Shown in pieces: positions 34,183 to 46,745 of a DNA stretch of 64,000 nt. The first letter of the stretch is position 1. Every line of letters begins with the position of its first letter. Position numbers and translations under genes: made by a program. The notes below the pieces were generated by a model. The model was given only the letters and a program-made list of their open reading frames with translations. It ran no database searches and was not told the DNA's origin. Origin of the DNA: Plotosus lineatus (lineage: Eukaryota; Chordata; Actinopteri; Siluriformes; Plotosidae); the NCBI GenBank assembly GCA_024760905.1, contig CM045735.1, positions 6,162,161 through 6,226,160 on the forward strand, read 5' to 3'.

Positions 34183-34520
34183 TTCATACAATTGCAAAAG
34201 TGAAGTCATGTCTTAAATTTGTTTTTGAAGAAACGGACGGTGTGTGACGGTTGTGCTGAGCATGTTCTGAGCATGGTCGGTTTAGGGGGTTTGTCCTGCT
34301 ATCCATAAGATGGCAGTGCTGCTCTGCTGTACAATATAAGTACTACAGGATTCTTTTTCCTCCTCAGAAAGACAGAAATCTTCAGTATTTTCCGTGGTCT
34401 TTCATTGGTCCTTCTGTGGTCCAGTTTTTAAATCCAACGCTTTTTCATTTATGTATTTTCTTCCTCATCCAACCATCATCCTTCGCAGTTAAGTGTACAA
34501 ACAACAAAAGCTCGCACCAT

Positions 34521-34882
34521 TTTACTCACTCACTCATTTGCCGTATTGTTTACTCCTACTATGGTTGTGGGGAGTCTAGAGCCAATCACAACAGTTGCTG
34601 TTTAAAGCCACGGTACACCCTGAATGTCTCCCCAGACCATCACAGGAAAACACACACACAACCATTCACACTTTTACACTCACACTCACACCTAGGGTCA
34701 ATTTGGAACAGCCATTTAGCTAATGTGCTCATGGGAGGAAACCGGAATTACCTGGAGGAAACCCACACAAGCACAGGGAGAAAATGCGAACGCCACACGG
34801 AAACCCTGAGCCGAGGAATCGAACCCAGTCCTGCTATGTGCTAACCCTGGATGTGCTAACCGCTACACCACTGTGCTGTCCT
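34521..34882 (-). repeat. SINE-A copy
   Basis: GGTACACCCTGAATGTC, GGGTCAATTTGGAACAGCC, GGAGGAAACCCACACAAGC, CTAACCGCTACACCACTG. Confidence 0.75.
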
Positions 34883-34921
34883 GTGAAAAGATTTTTTTTT
34901 TAACTTATTTTATTTATAAAA

Positions 34922-35215
34922 TGGTGAGAGAGCGTATGGGTTAGCATGTCTGCCTCACAGCAAGAAGGTCCTGGGTTCAAGTTCTAGACTCAAGGAGGGC
35001 CTGAGTGATAAATGCTGAGTGAGTGTGAGTGTAATTAACTGATTTAAACGCCACCATTGCTCCCCAACCAGACCAAGACGGTACTGGGTTCAACCCACAA
35101 GGGTTTCCTCCGGGTACTCTGGTTTCATCCCACAGTTCAAAGACATGCAGATCAGGCTAATTGGCTGTCTAGGTGGGAGGCGTGTGAACTGTTGTGCGTG
35201 TGTTGGCCCTATGAT
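34922..35215 (+). repeat. SINE-A copy, rearranged
   Basis: Head at 34940-34990 (TGCCTCACAGCAAGAAGGTC); body resumes at 35095 (GGGTTTCCTCCGGGTACTC). Confidence 0.6.
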
Positions 35216-35282
35216 GTACAAGTACTGGCAAGCTTTTCATGGAGTACCTTCATCCACAGACGGCTGATGTGGGCGTCAACTT

Positions 35283-35330
<48 letters not shown>

Positions 35331-35333
<3 letters not shown>

Positions 35334-35677
35334 ATAGTGATTAGCACGTCCGCCTCACAGCAAGAATGTTTCCCAGCTTGATTCCCAGCTCAGCCGTTTC
35401 TGTGTGGAGTGTGCATGTTCTCCCCATGCATGTGTGGGTTTCCTCCGGGTACTCCGGTTCCCTCCCATGGTCCAAAAACATGCCCAGTAGAATAACTGGC
35501 TGTTCCAAATATCCCCTAGGTGTGAGTGTGAGTATGAATGGTTGCGTGAGTGTTGGCCCTGCGATGGCCTGGCGGGCTGTCCAGGGTGTACACTACCCTC
35601 ACATAGAGTTGGCTGAGATGGGTGCCAGCCTCCCCGCAACTCTCATTAGGCTTAAACAGTTCAGAAAATGAATGAAT
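35331..35677 (+). repeat. SINE-A with tail 1, full length
   Basis: Head ATAGTGATTAGCACGTCCGC, body GTGCATGTTCTCCCCATGC, then tail 1 GATGGCCTGGCGGGCTGTCC to AAACAGTTCAGAAAATGAAT. Preceded by (GA)n at 35291-35330. Confidence 0.8.
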
Positions 35678-35679
35678 AT

Positions 35680-35774
35680 ATAAATATATATTTGTAGCTT
35701 GTATCCAGAACAAAGATTCTTTTTGAGTTTGTAATAATTTCTATCATCGTATGTCTTGTCTATCCTCTGATTAC

Positions 35775-35811
<37 letters not shown>

Positions 35812-36299
35812 CGTGTTTTATCCACTGTATATATGACAAAGAGTAATTTTTATCTGTTCTACCTGGTTACAGACTTCAGTCTCATAGCAACTGCTAAATT
35901 GGTGTAAAATGTGTCCAGCTTGAAATTCTAATTATATCTCCACCTTTTATGGTTTCTCTTGCTGTTAATAGTTTGTCTGGCGACCGAACATATTTCAGGA
36001 TCTCCGAGCTGTCGCCAGGACACGGCAGTAATGACATGATGTCATGATCAACTTCTGTTCATCAGCTGTTCATCACATTCATTCAAGCTCAGGGAGAGAG
36101 CATCAATCCCATGAACAGGCTGTCACGGCTCATTATGTATTTTTGTTTGTTTGTTTGTTTGTTTGTTTGTTTGTTTGTTTGTTTGTTTGTTTTTATCGTG
36201 AGCTGAATCCGAGTCTGGGAAATGGTTAGAATCCTTTAGCTGAGTGGCGTTACATCACTTTTCTTTTGTCTGAGAACATGATGTGATACTCTTAAGTGC
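35680..36299. other. Intergenic sequence with simple repeats
   Basis: (TTA)n at about 35777-35811 and (GTTT)n at about 36142-36192; otherwise nothing recognised. Confidence 0.6.
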
Positions 36300-36600
36300 C
36301 AAAGCACTAACATCTACCAGAGTCGTGAGTTGCCTGGTGCCTAACTCAGCCGACACTGTGCCTGAACAAGGACACACCCTGAACAGCTCCACAGTCAGTT
36401 TTAGGACCAACATAGACGCAGCTGTTCCTACGCAGACCCAGAGACAATATTGAACATCCAGTTAGTTTAATGTGAATGTCTTTTGACTGCAGGAGGAAAC
36501 CAGAGTACCCAGAGGAGTCCCACGTAAACACCGGGAGAACATGGAAATGTCACACACAAATGGTCGAGCTGAGCTGAATGAGACCTATTTGCAGTGAGGT
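36300..36600 (-). repeat. SINE-A copy, old
   Basis: ACACACCCTGAACAGCTC, GACTGCAGGAGGAAACCAG. Confidence 0.6.
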
Positions 36601-36689
36601 GGATGTGCTACTATTACATCAGCATCCTACCCTTACAGAGTGAACCAAAAAAAATCTCTCACATTTCAAAGTTAAATTTAAAAAGGGGG

Positions 36690-37040
36690 GTTCAAGGTGG
36701 TGGCACAGTGGTTCGTACATCTGCATCAAAGCAAGAAGGTCCCAGGTTTGATTCGTGGACTTGGGGCATTTCTGTGTGAAGTTTGCATGTTCTCTCCGTG
36801 TTTGCGTGAGTTTCTTCCGGGTTACTCCGGTTTCCTCCTATCGTCCAAAAATCATGTATCGTAGGCTGATTGGCTGTTCAAAATGACCCCTAGGTGTAAG
36901 AGGGTGTGTGAATGGTTGTATGTTTGTTAGCCCTGCAGTGGTATTGCGCGGTGTTCAGGGTGTACCCTTGCCCTCTCCAAGAGTCAGCTGAGTTGGGCGC
37001 CAGCCTTCTCAACCCTATTTAGGATTAAGTGGTGTAGAAA
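36690..37040 (+). repeat. SINE-A copy
   Basis: GGTGGCACAGTGGTTCG head, TTTGCATGTTCTCTCCG, GGTGTACCCTTGCCCTCTCC, AGGATTAAGTGGTGTAGAAA. Confidence 0.75.
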
Positions 37041-37453
37041 ATGAATGGATAAATGAGAGGTTAAAGACAATCAAATTAGTGCTTCATGTACACAACTCAC
37101 AGACAATAAAAAATTTAATGGGTGCAAATAATAATATGATTACCGTAATTGACGTAATAAGCGGCCTGCGCTAATAAGCACCCCCCCCCCCATATTTTTT
37201 ATCTTACATCTAATAACCGCCCATGTGTACTGGGAGCAAAATTGTAGATCAAATTTACCAATTTTATTGGATCAGTCTCTGTAACGGTAAAATGAGGCGT
37301 TCACTGCCTGTAAAATCATCAGTAACAACACATTTGATTGTTCCACTGTGCTTTAAAAAACAGGAAAATATTTTGCTGTGTTCTCTTGGTAAATGTCCAA
37401 CAACCAATGAACCATTAGAAACTGCTACAGCAAAACTATGGGATGCTCTGAAT

Positions 37454-37795
37454 CAGGGATCACCAACGTGGTGCCCGTGGGCACCAGGTAGCCCGCAAGG
37501 ACAATATAAGTTGCCCGCGGACCTGTTCACTGCTATTTTTAGGACAGGCCCATTTTTAGGACAGCGCCACTCTCCATTGAGCTGCATATAATTTTTTTGA
37601 ATATATTTTTAAATCAAGTCAATATCTTCACATAGATGAATATCATTAATTATTAATAATAACATCTAATTAAATCTAATTAAATGTAAATTGAGCAAAT
37701 TTGTAATTTCAGAGGTGTGTATCGACCTAGTAGCCCTTCGCATTAATTGGTACCCATGAAGTAGCTCTCAGTTTCAAAAAGGTTGGTGACCCCTG
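37454..37795 (+). mobile_element. hAT-type MITE with perfect 8-bp TSD
   Basis: Ends CAGGGATCACCAACG and, inverted, CAGGGGTCACCAACC. CTCTGAAT at 37446-37453 and 37796-37803. Confidence 0.85.
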
Positions 37796-38038
37796 CTCTG
37801 AATGAATGGAGCATTGAGCCAGATATGGACCTATCAGAAAGTGATGACAAATATTTTTCACCCGATTCTCCTGCTCACTAACGTCATTAATTTAAGCACG
37901 TTCCTGGGCATGTGCTTTTGTTTATGTTCGTGTTGATTGGTTCAACGTGCCATGTGCTAAAGTTGACATTCGTGTTGATTAGCTCAATTTTACTTCCGAG
38001 AAAATGTTTAAAGGAATAGCACTGTCAGGGGTCATTTT

Positions 38039-38372
38039 CTGTAACTGCTTAATCCTAATTAGGGTCGTGGGGAGGCTGGCGCCCATACCAGCCAACTCTG
38101 AGCGAGGGCAGAGTACACCCTGGACAGCTTGCCAGGCCATTGCAGGGCGGAAACACACCGATATCTTTGCAGCTACTCTTGTCAAAATTCAGCAATGGTT
38201 CTTTTACATGAACCTCTCACCATAGACAGCAAGAGACATGGCTGGCCTTTGATAACCCAGTTAGATGAACCAGGGGGGACTGTGACAACCTTGTGGAGAG
38301 TGGGACTTGAACCCCAAACCTTTGGCTCAGTGATCCAGCACCCTATACCACTAGACCACCACTGCCCTACCA
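38039..38372 (-). repeat. SINE-B with tail 1, complete, with TSD
   Basis: Full minus-strand unit from CTGTAACTGCTTAATCC to the head CCACCACTGCC. Flanks TCAGGGGTCATTTT (38025-38038) and TCAGGGGTCTTTTT (38373-38386) match 13 of 14. Confidence 0.85.
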
Positions 38373-38954
38373 TCAGGGGTCTTTTTATTTATTTATGCTG
38401 TTTTCTGTTTATTTTCAGCCTTCATGTAAGTAATTTGGTTGATACCACAAAATGAATAACACAAATATCAGTACAACTCTTTTATTGTTCTGTTATTATT
38501 CATGTTTTCCACCTCGATGGTAATAAGCACTTACCGTTCCACTTCCCTGGTTACATTTTAATAAGTGCCCACCCACGCCAAGTTTTTAAGCACCCTGGGC
38601 TGTTATCAACTTGTATATGGTATCTGTACCTTCAAAGTATGGGAGTTTCTTTTGGGGGGAGTCACCCATAAATTAATTAAAATCATAAGCAGGGAACAAT
38701 CAAGATTTTTTTCACTCAGGTTTGGTAAAAAAATGTCCCTTTCCTTTGCTACGTCACTGCTTTCTCCTCCCGCATACCACTTGATTAGCGTATTGATCTT
38801 ACGCTGTGCAAACATTACAAGTATATTAATTATTAAAATCCCTTCCTCATGGTCTGTTCGAGACAGTTTAAAACCTGGCAAATGCCACTGCGATCCTGAT
38901 CCATTTCTGATCTAACACTCTGATCCATCTCTGCACATAATTTAACACATCAAA

Positions 38955-39020
<66 letters not shown>

Positions 39021-39044
39021 GCTAATCAACTATTTCTGTTGCTT

Positions 39045-39252
39045 ACTGGGACAGCATAGCGGCCTAGTAGTTATCACATCTGTCTGAATATTAAGAAGGT
39101 CCTGGGTTTGAATCCCATTTAGGGTGAAAGTATTATGTGGAGTTTGCATGTTCTTCGGTATTCCTCCGTGTGTTTCCTCTCCCAATCCAAAGACGTGCGC
39201 ATTAGGCTAATTGGCTGTTTCTGTGTATGTGAGTGTGGCTGGTTATATTTGT

Positions 39253-39291
<39 letters not shown>

Positions 39292-39400
39292 TGCGTTGGC
39301 TTTGCGATGGTCTGGCAAACTAAACAAGGTATCCTGCCTTCACCCAGTGTCGGTTAAGATAGACCCTAATAGTAGGATTAAGTGAATTGTCAAATGAGTG
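39045..39400 (+). repeat. SINE-A copy with (TG)n
   Basis: GACAGCATAGCGGCCTAGTA head, AGTTTGCATGTTC, (TG)n at 39252-39288, then GATGGTCTGGC and a tail-1-like end. Confidence 0.7.
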
Positions 39401-39495
39401 AGATGAGCGTTGCTTATTGATTAATGCACATTAGTGCAGCAGTCTCTGTCTCTGCTCAAGTCTGGTGTATTTTGAGGACGTGATCAAATCTCTTA

Positions 39496-39756
39496 CCCCC
39501 AGTGCAGCTAACTGGGTTATTAAAGGCCGGCCGTGTCTCTCACTCTCTGTGGTGGGAGGTTCATGTAAAAGAACCATTGCTGACTTTCGTTAAGAGTAGG
39601 CTGCATCAGCCGTCAGCATGTTTCTGCTCTGAGATGGCCTGGCGAGCTGTCCAGGGTGTACTCTGCCGTCGCCCAAAGTCATCTGAGATGGGCACCCGCC
39701 TCCCCGTGACCCTAATTAGGATTAAAGCGGTTCAGAAAATGATGATGATGATGATA
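39496..39756 (+). repeat. SINE-B with tail 1, 5'-truncated, (GAT)n end, with TSD
   Basis: Core and tail 1 ending TTAAAGCGGTTCAGAAAATG then (GAT)n. AAATCTCTTA flanks both sides (39486-39495, 39757-39766). Confidence 0.82.
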
Positions 39757-39766
39757 AAATCTCTTA

Positions 39767-40089
39767 TGAGGTTTTGACCAGGACGAGGAGAAGATCCAAA
39801 ATCCAGGAGACACGAAGGCCCGTCTATTTTCTAAAATCCAGTCATTTATGATTAAATTCAATAAACCGAGAAGCGACACTTGTGGTTGTGTTGAGCCAAA
39901 TCCGTAGTCATACTTACATAATGGCAGGAAATCTTATCTAAAAGCACAATATTTTTTTTGTTGTACCTCCATCTACTGCACTTCCAACAAACACCCCATA
40001 TCTATTCATCCTATCAATATTTCATGTTTATATTTCCATGGGCCGTAGAGAATACTCTACTTTTAATGTTCAGTCCTCGGCACTTTTCT

Positions 40090-40132
<43 letters not shown>

Positions 40133-40662
40133 CTCGTCAACACACATTTCTGAATCCGTGCTCAAGATTTGTAAATAATTAATGGAGGAAATGCATGAAG
40201 GATGCTCAGTCCGGACGTCACTGTCAACATGTTTATATAACTGTTCTGTGGACTTCGTCATTTTACTCTCCTTTTCAGAAATATTATAAACGCTGCCCGG
40301 GAATAAAAGGATGTTTTGTCATGCAGCTGTTTATCCTTCATTTTGACTTATTAGTCTAATTACTTCCATCAGGACAGCTTCAGAAGTTTCTCAACCAGGC
40401 TCCCTAATTCGTTTATCATATGCTGTCTCGCTGTTCGCTCGCATTACATAAACATCATAAATGTTCTTGTGGGTCAAATCTTGAAACAAAAACTAGATAT
40501 TGTTGATAATGTGGCGGAAAAAAGTACACATGGGGGACTGTTCGGTGATAATGAATATTCCAAAATACCATTACAGGAAACAGGAAGTACAATATGTTTT
40601 CGTTTACCCCACATCTATGACGAGTGTATTTTACTTTAATAAACAAACAAATGACATCAGGT

Positions 40663-40706
<44 letters not shown>

Positions 40707-40964
40707 AGATGTAGATAAATAAAAACTCTTACCCCATAATAAAACCCATAAATAAACCCCTAGTATTAAAGAGGTGCCATTTCTTTTCCACACAACCGTA
40801 CACTTATTCACGTATTGCCTCTCTCAAAGGGCCACGCTACCAATATTCAGGATCTTCATCAAAAGATTGTTTTTCTACTGATTCAGGAAATTGAAGCCCG
40901 AAGTCCAGTCCTCTTAGACTAACCCGTGAATGCTCTGAAGTCATTCAGTCATTCGCTAAAAGGC
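39767..40964. other. Intergenic sequence with poly-T and (CA)n
   Basis: Poly-T at about 40100-40128, (CA)n at 40663-40704; no gene or family repeat recognised. Confidence 0.55.
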
Positions 40965-41162
40965 TGATGGTGCTATAGTGATTAGCACACTCACGTCACA
41001 GCAAGAAAGTCCTCGATTCAGGCTTAATGGCTGCTCCATATTGCCCCTAGGTGTGGCTGTGAGTGTGAATGGTTGTGTGGGTTTTGTCCTGCAACGGCCA
41101 CGCGAGATGTTCAAGGTGTAACTCGGTATCGGGTGCGTCGCTAGTAGTAGGATTAAGAGAAC
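40965..41162 (+). repeat. SINE-A copy with internal deletion
   Basis: Head GGTGCTATAGTGATTAGCAC, then CCCCTAGGTGTGGCTGTGAG; the promoter-proximal body is missing. Confidence 0.65.
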
Positions 41163-41241
41163 GTATTGAATTCTTCCTGTTGCTCACAGTACTCAATATG
41201 TATTCTACGTGACACTGGAGTATGTGATGTTTAATTGTATA

Positions 41242-41707
41242 CAGGGATCTCTCACTTTCCGCGGTAAATGGGGACCGAGACCCCACCCCACCCCCGCGAC
41301 CGCCGATTTCCACGAAGTAGGATCGATCTACCTGACTGACATATACGTACATGTATATGTGTATATAATATCAATAAATACATATTTAATGCTATAAATG
41401 CTTATAATAACAATTAAACATTTAACAATAATGCATAAGATGTAAATAAAATAGAAATAAACACACATGCAGATGCCAGATGCAGTACACCTCGCATAAA
41501 GATGTAAGTAGTTTTGTTGGGAGGTTTATGGGTTGTTTGTTTGGGTTTGTTTTTTGTTGTTGTTGTTGTTGTTTTTGCATAATTCGCCTTGTTTCGTGGC
41601 ATTTTCCATAAGTTTTCCCCTATTCTTCCTTAATTTCCTTATTTTTGTAAAACCCGCCATGCACTGAAGCCGCAGAAACTGAAGCACGAAGTAGCGAGGG
41701 ATCGCTG
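41242..41707 (+). mobile_element. Tigger-like MITE, second family, copy 2, TA-flanked
   Basis: Starts TA|CAGGGATCTCTCAC and ends GAGGGATCGCTG|TA. Terminal inverted repeat about 14 bp. Copy 1 is at 10016. Confidence 0.75.
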
Positions 41708-42539
41708 TAATAGTTTTTGTTTTTTCTGCACAATATTCTTACACTTACCACAACACATGACAGTAAATGTCTTTTTATGCTAATCATCAGCACCCGCCTT
41801 CATTCCTGCACCAGAACTTCAGCTGCTCTGAGTGACAGCCGTGAGTCCTAATTACAACACAAGTTAGCTTCTCGTTTGTTAGCATTGAATTGATGTGATG
41901 TCATATAAAGAGGCATGATGCGAAGTCGCCTGTAATTACCTCCTTTAAAATGTACTGGAGTGCCACTTAGCTTTACATAGCACTGCATGTCTAGTCAGTG
42001 TTTATGTGCTACTGAAAAAAAAAAAAAAAAAAAAGAAAGAGGAATGGTTATGCAAGAACTCTTTCCTCAGCACACTTTAGTTTAAAACTGAAAACATTTC
42101 ACGCAGTCACCAATCCACATCCTTCTGCTACATTCATTTGTTATCTCTTCCAAGAAGCTTAGTTTTTATCTGTGGTTTGTGTATTTGTTTGTGTACGTTC
42201 CCGGGTGGAACGCCAGCAGGACCAGCAGGATGGCGCTGTGTACTTCCTGTAATTTAGTTCAGCTTGGTAGAGGTTTGCGCTCTCCATCGGCTCTTCTTCT
42301 CTGTCTGAATGGAAATGTGTGACACATGCATAGACATTGTATGAAAATTCCACTGATGGGTCCGTCCCTTCACGAGCCAGAATTGTGCGTTAAATATGAC
42401 ATGTAGCAGACAGTTGTGTTACTGAAGACGATGAAAATACGTCCTGTGCATTAAAAAAGCAGAATAAACTGGCATGCAGGTAATGATGAACAAAAGTAAA
42501 ATTTGGCAGCCATCGTGTCGCACCTCTCAGAAGACACTT
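41708..42539. other. Intergenic sequence without recognised features
   Basis: Poly-A at about 42014-42032; no gene recognised. Confidence 0.5.
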
Positions 42540-43213
42540 CACAGTTAGCGTGCAGTTAGCGTGAGGAGTGTCTTTGGACTATAGGAGGAGAAAAGAATAG
42601 AGCACCTAGAAGAAACCTATAAAGGTACACGCAGAAACATGCAAGCTCTACACAGAAACATCTTCGGAAACCATGGGACTCGAACCCATGACCCACTTGC
42701 TTTGGTTGGTGATCACTGTTGAAGAATAAATGAGCTAATTATACTCATTCCCGCGCATCATTTGCCGAACCAATTAAACCTACTATTAGGGTTGCAGGGG
42801 GTTGGTGCCTATCTCTGCCGACACCAGGTAAAGAAGGTGTACTCCCTGAACGGCACACACAAACATTCACGCTTACATCCACATGCGGAGCAATTTGAAG
42901 CAGTCAATTAGCCTAATATGCATGTCTTTGGACTGTGGGAGGAAACTGGACTACCCGGAGGAAACCCACACAAGTATAGGAGGAGCATGCAAACTCCACA
43001 TAGAAACACCCTCGTTTGGGAATCGAACCTAGGACTCTCATGCAGTGTAGAACTACTACATCAAAGTCCCACCCTGGGCTGATTACACACGTGAATCTTT
43101 TTTCAGCTAATTTGACAAACGTCCCAACACTACTAGGATCATGGGGAGGCTGAAGCTTATCTCAGCCAATTGAAGGGTATATCCAAAATGGTTCACCAGT
43201 CCATTGTAGGTTC

Positions 43214-43263
<50 letters not shown>

Positions 43264-43390
43264 AGCAATTTGGAACAGTTGATTAGCCCTAAGTGCATGT
43301 TTTTGGATTGTAGGAGGATACTGGAGCACGCTGAGGCCATTCAAGCGCTTGGAGAATATGCAAACTGCACACAAAAACGCCCTCACTGAT
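42540..43390 (-). repeat. Three minus-strand SINE-A copies in a row
   Basis: 42540-42700, 42740-43075 and 43130-43390. The third includes (CA)n at 43216-43258. Recognised by GGACTGTGGGAGGAAACTGG and GGGAATCGAACCTAGGAC. Confidence 0.7.
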
Positions 43391-43884
43391 CATGGGGGCT
43401 AAAAAGATTAACTTTACTTTATATTAGAAAATAATTTAATCCACTGTTCTATTTTTCCATCACATTAGCATAACATTCCATCGCATTAGCATAACGTACC
43501 GTAGAGCTGCGTGCCCTGCTCCGTTCAATTCTTTTCTTGCTTTTAAATTAGCGGGATTCTTTGCAGCGGGTAATGACATGAAGTTATCGATTCTCAGCAG
43601 TTTTTCAATGAAGTTAATTGTTTATATGTGTGCGAGAGAGCAGCAGGTCATGGTGTACTCAAAGCACATTTATTAAGTCCTTCCAAGAATCGTAGGAGAA
43701 ACAAGTGACTGGGAACCAATCACAAGCGGACGCCTGTCATGTACTTCACATTTCACATACAGGCAACGAAAAGAGAACCCAGAGAAGAATAAATGAGAGA
43801 ACCCTTACAGCATGTGAGTAAACAAGGCGAGAGCTTCATGTCCTAGAATCACACTGGGCATGAGAAGAGCCTGGGAAGTGGACA
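43391..43884. other. Intergenic sequence without recognised features
   Basis: Nothing recognised. Confidence 0.5.
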
Positions 43885-44790
43885 TACTCCAAAAACCTGC
43901 ACATTGGGTCTCCTGGCTGCTCTAAATTGCCCGAGTGTGATTGGATGTTTGGGTCTGTTTTCGCACTGTGGTGGATTGATGACCTGTGCACTTTGTACCT
44001 TCTCACCCCGAGTCTGCTGGGATTCACTCCAGCCTCTCCATGTTTGTTTGTTTCTGCAGGATGTTATTTGAAAAGATTCCAACTCGCAACCTTCACTGTG
44101 AGGCGATGGCGCTAACCACCGAGCCAACACTGAGCTACATTCGCGAGGTGGTTTTTCAAACAATTTCACAAAGACATTTGCAAAAATTGAAATGGAAACA
44201 GTTTTCCCACATTAAAGTCACATGACCCAACATGCGGGACGGTGGGGTAGTGGATAACACATCTGGCTCACAGCAAGAAGGTCGGGTCCCAAGCTTGGCG
44301 AGGGCATTTCCATATGGAGTTTGGATGTTTTTTCGCATGCTTGCTTGGGTTTCCTCCGGATACTCGGGTCCCTCCTATAGTCCAAAGATATGCACTTTAG
44401 GCTGGCTGGGTTCAGATTTGACATAACTTGGCGATGGATGAGCCAGCATGGTGACGTAGTGGTTTGTATATGTGTCTCACAATAAAACGTTCCAGAGTTC
44501 AAGTACTGGGCCTGGCAGGATTGTTTCTGTGTGGAGGTGGCATGTTCTCCAATGGTTTGTGTGGGTTTCTTCTAGGTATTCTGGTTTCCTCCCATACGCT
44601 AAAGCCATTCAAACTAGGATAATTAACTGGTCCAAATTACCCTTTGGTTTGAGTACGAATGAGCTTGTGTTTTTGTGTGTTGGCCCTGAGGTGGTCTGGC
44701 GAGCTGTAGAGAGTGTTCCTTGTTTCTAGCCCAGTACTGGCTGAGATAGGCTCCAGCCTCGTTGCCATCCTAGAAGGGTTAAGTAGTTGA
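43885..44790 (+). repeat. Three plus-strand SINE-A copies in a row
   Basis: 43885-44040 (partial, with GAGTCTGCTGGGATTCACTC), 44230-44430 (head GACGGTGGGGTAGTGGATAA) and 44447-44790 (GGTGACGTAGTGGTTTGTAT to GGGTTAAGTAGTTGAAATGG). Confidence 0.65.
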
Positions 44791-44839
44791 AATGGTGGCA
44801 TGGTAAACTGCTAGTCTGTAAATGGACAGCCAGCACACT

Positions 44840-45304
<465 letters not shown>

Positions 45305-45954
45305 GCCAAATCATTAATCATCAACCAGAATTTCCTGTGTTTAAAGTCGTGTGCTGTATGTTTGTTTTTTTAGTACCAATCTGCTCTCACACCTGGCATG
45401 TACACCACACACTCTTACACACGTTTCCTTCATATCAGTTTATTAACAGAGACTGATTCAGTTTTTAAAAATCTGGCTGAGGAAATGTGAACTTCAATGT
45501 CCAAAGGTTCTGACATTCCTTGTAGTGGACTTTGCACACAGAATGATAAATCTAAGAATTTCTCTTCAGGTGTTTTCTCCTCGTGACTTGTTTACAGTAT
45601 CAATCCTTATCATCCAACATGGTCTTACTTCCTCAGAAATAACAAAACAACAGTTCCTTGTGATTCATAACAACTCATAAAGACGTGTGTAACTGGGTGA
45701 GATAGAAGCTCCTGTTTGTTTTCACTAACACCCCAAGAGGCGTGTTTGAACAGATAACAGATACGGTTAAAGATGCATTGGATATGCTCTCTCTCTCTCT
45801 TTTTCAGGTAGGTTAGTTTACCGTATGAATGATTTAGCTCATTACATGAAGCTCCACCCCCAGAATCTTGGGTTGTCTGTAAAATATCTATAAAAGTCCA
45901 GATAATAAACACATCCAAGAATAAACGTTCATTTATATGCCGAGTCACTTAAAC
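45305..45954. other. Intergenic sequence without recognised features
   Basis: Nothing recognised. Confidence 0.5.
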
Positions 45955-46045
45955 CTACTAGAATTGCAGGGAGACTGGAGTCTATCTCGCCCAGCTCGGG
46001 GTGAGGGTGGGGTACACCCTTAACTGTTCACCAGTCCATTATAGG

Positions 46046-46086
<41 letters not shown>

Positions 46087-46135
46087 CCATTCACACTCAC
46101 ATCTTGGGGCAATTTGGAACAGTTTAAAATCAATT
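45955..46135 (-). repeat. SINE-A 3' half with (CA)n
   Basis: CTACTAGAATTGCAGGGAGA, GGGTACACCCTTAACTG, (CA)n at 46049-46083, then GGGGCAATTTGGAACAG. Confidence 0.7.
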
Positions 46136-46329
46136 GTTAGTAAACATAAGAAGGGATACGGTTTCAAGAGAAATAAATAGTATGGCGATGTTTACTGATA
46201 TCATGGCACCCGGTGCAGGGGTCACTGACACTCACTTACTGGACTAAGGCATTGTGACTGATTTTGTGTTATTTCTAAGAGGTAAAACTGTATTTCATGT
46301 TTTTATTTAATGTGCCGGATAAATGAATA

Positions 46330-46650
46330 GGCCCCTCCCCCAGTGCAGCTATCTGGGCTATTAAATGTTGACCATGTCTCTCACTGTCTCCCCAGTGCAG
46401 CTAACTGGGTTATCAAAGGCGGGCCATGTCTGTCACTGTCTATGGTGAGAGGCATGTAAAAGAACCATTGCTGACTTTCGTAAAGAGTAGCTGCAAAGTC
46501 GTCAGCGTGTTTCTGTCCCTTGCTAAAAGGGTTGTGACAGGAAGGGCATCCGACGTAAAAACCTCTGCCAAATCAAACGTGCGAATCAGATGATTCGCTG
46601 TGGCGACTCCCGAGTAAAAGGGAAAAAGCCGAAAGGAAGACAGACATGTC
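46330..46650 (+). repeat. SINE-B with tail 2
   Basis: A duplicated core start, GTAAAAGAACCATTGCTGAC, then tail 2: TTGTGACAGGAAGGGCATCC, GATTCGCTGTGGCGACTCCC and AAAAAGCCGAAAGG. Confidence 0.8.
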
Positions 46651-46745
46651 TCTCACTGTCTGTGGTGTGAGGTTCATGTAAAAGAACCACTGCTGACTTT
46701 TGTAAAGCGGCGCTACATAGTCATCAGTGTGTTTCTGCTCTGCGA
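46651..46745 (+). repeat. SINE-B core fragment
   Basis: TGTCTCTCACTGTCTGTGGT and GTAAAAGAACCACTGCTGAC directly behind the previous copy. Confidence 0.65.

Larger units (their letters stand above)
37140..38590 (+). mobile_element. Candidate old DNA transposon carrying two younger insertions
   Basis: Starts near GACGTAATAAGCGGCCTGCG and ends near TTTTAATAAGTGCCCACCC, which read as loose inverted ends. A short frame that continues across the MITE at 37454-37795 reads AKLWDALN then EWSIEPDMDLSESDD, like a degraded transposase tail. Also interrupted by SINE-B at 38039-38372. The family is not certain. Confidence 0.4.
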
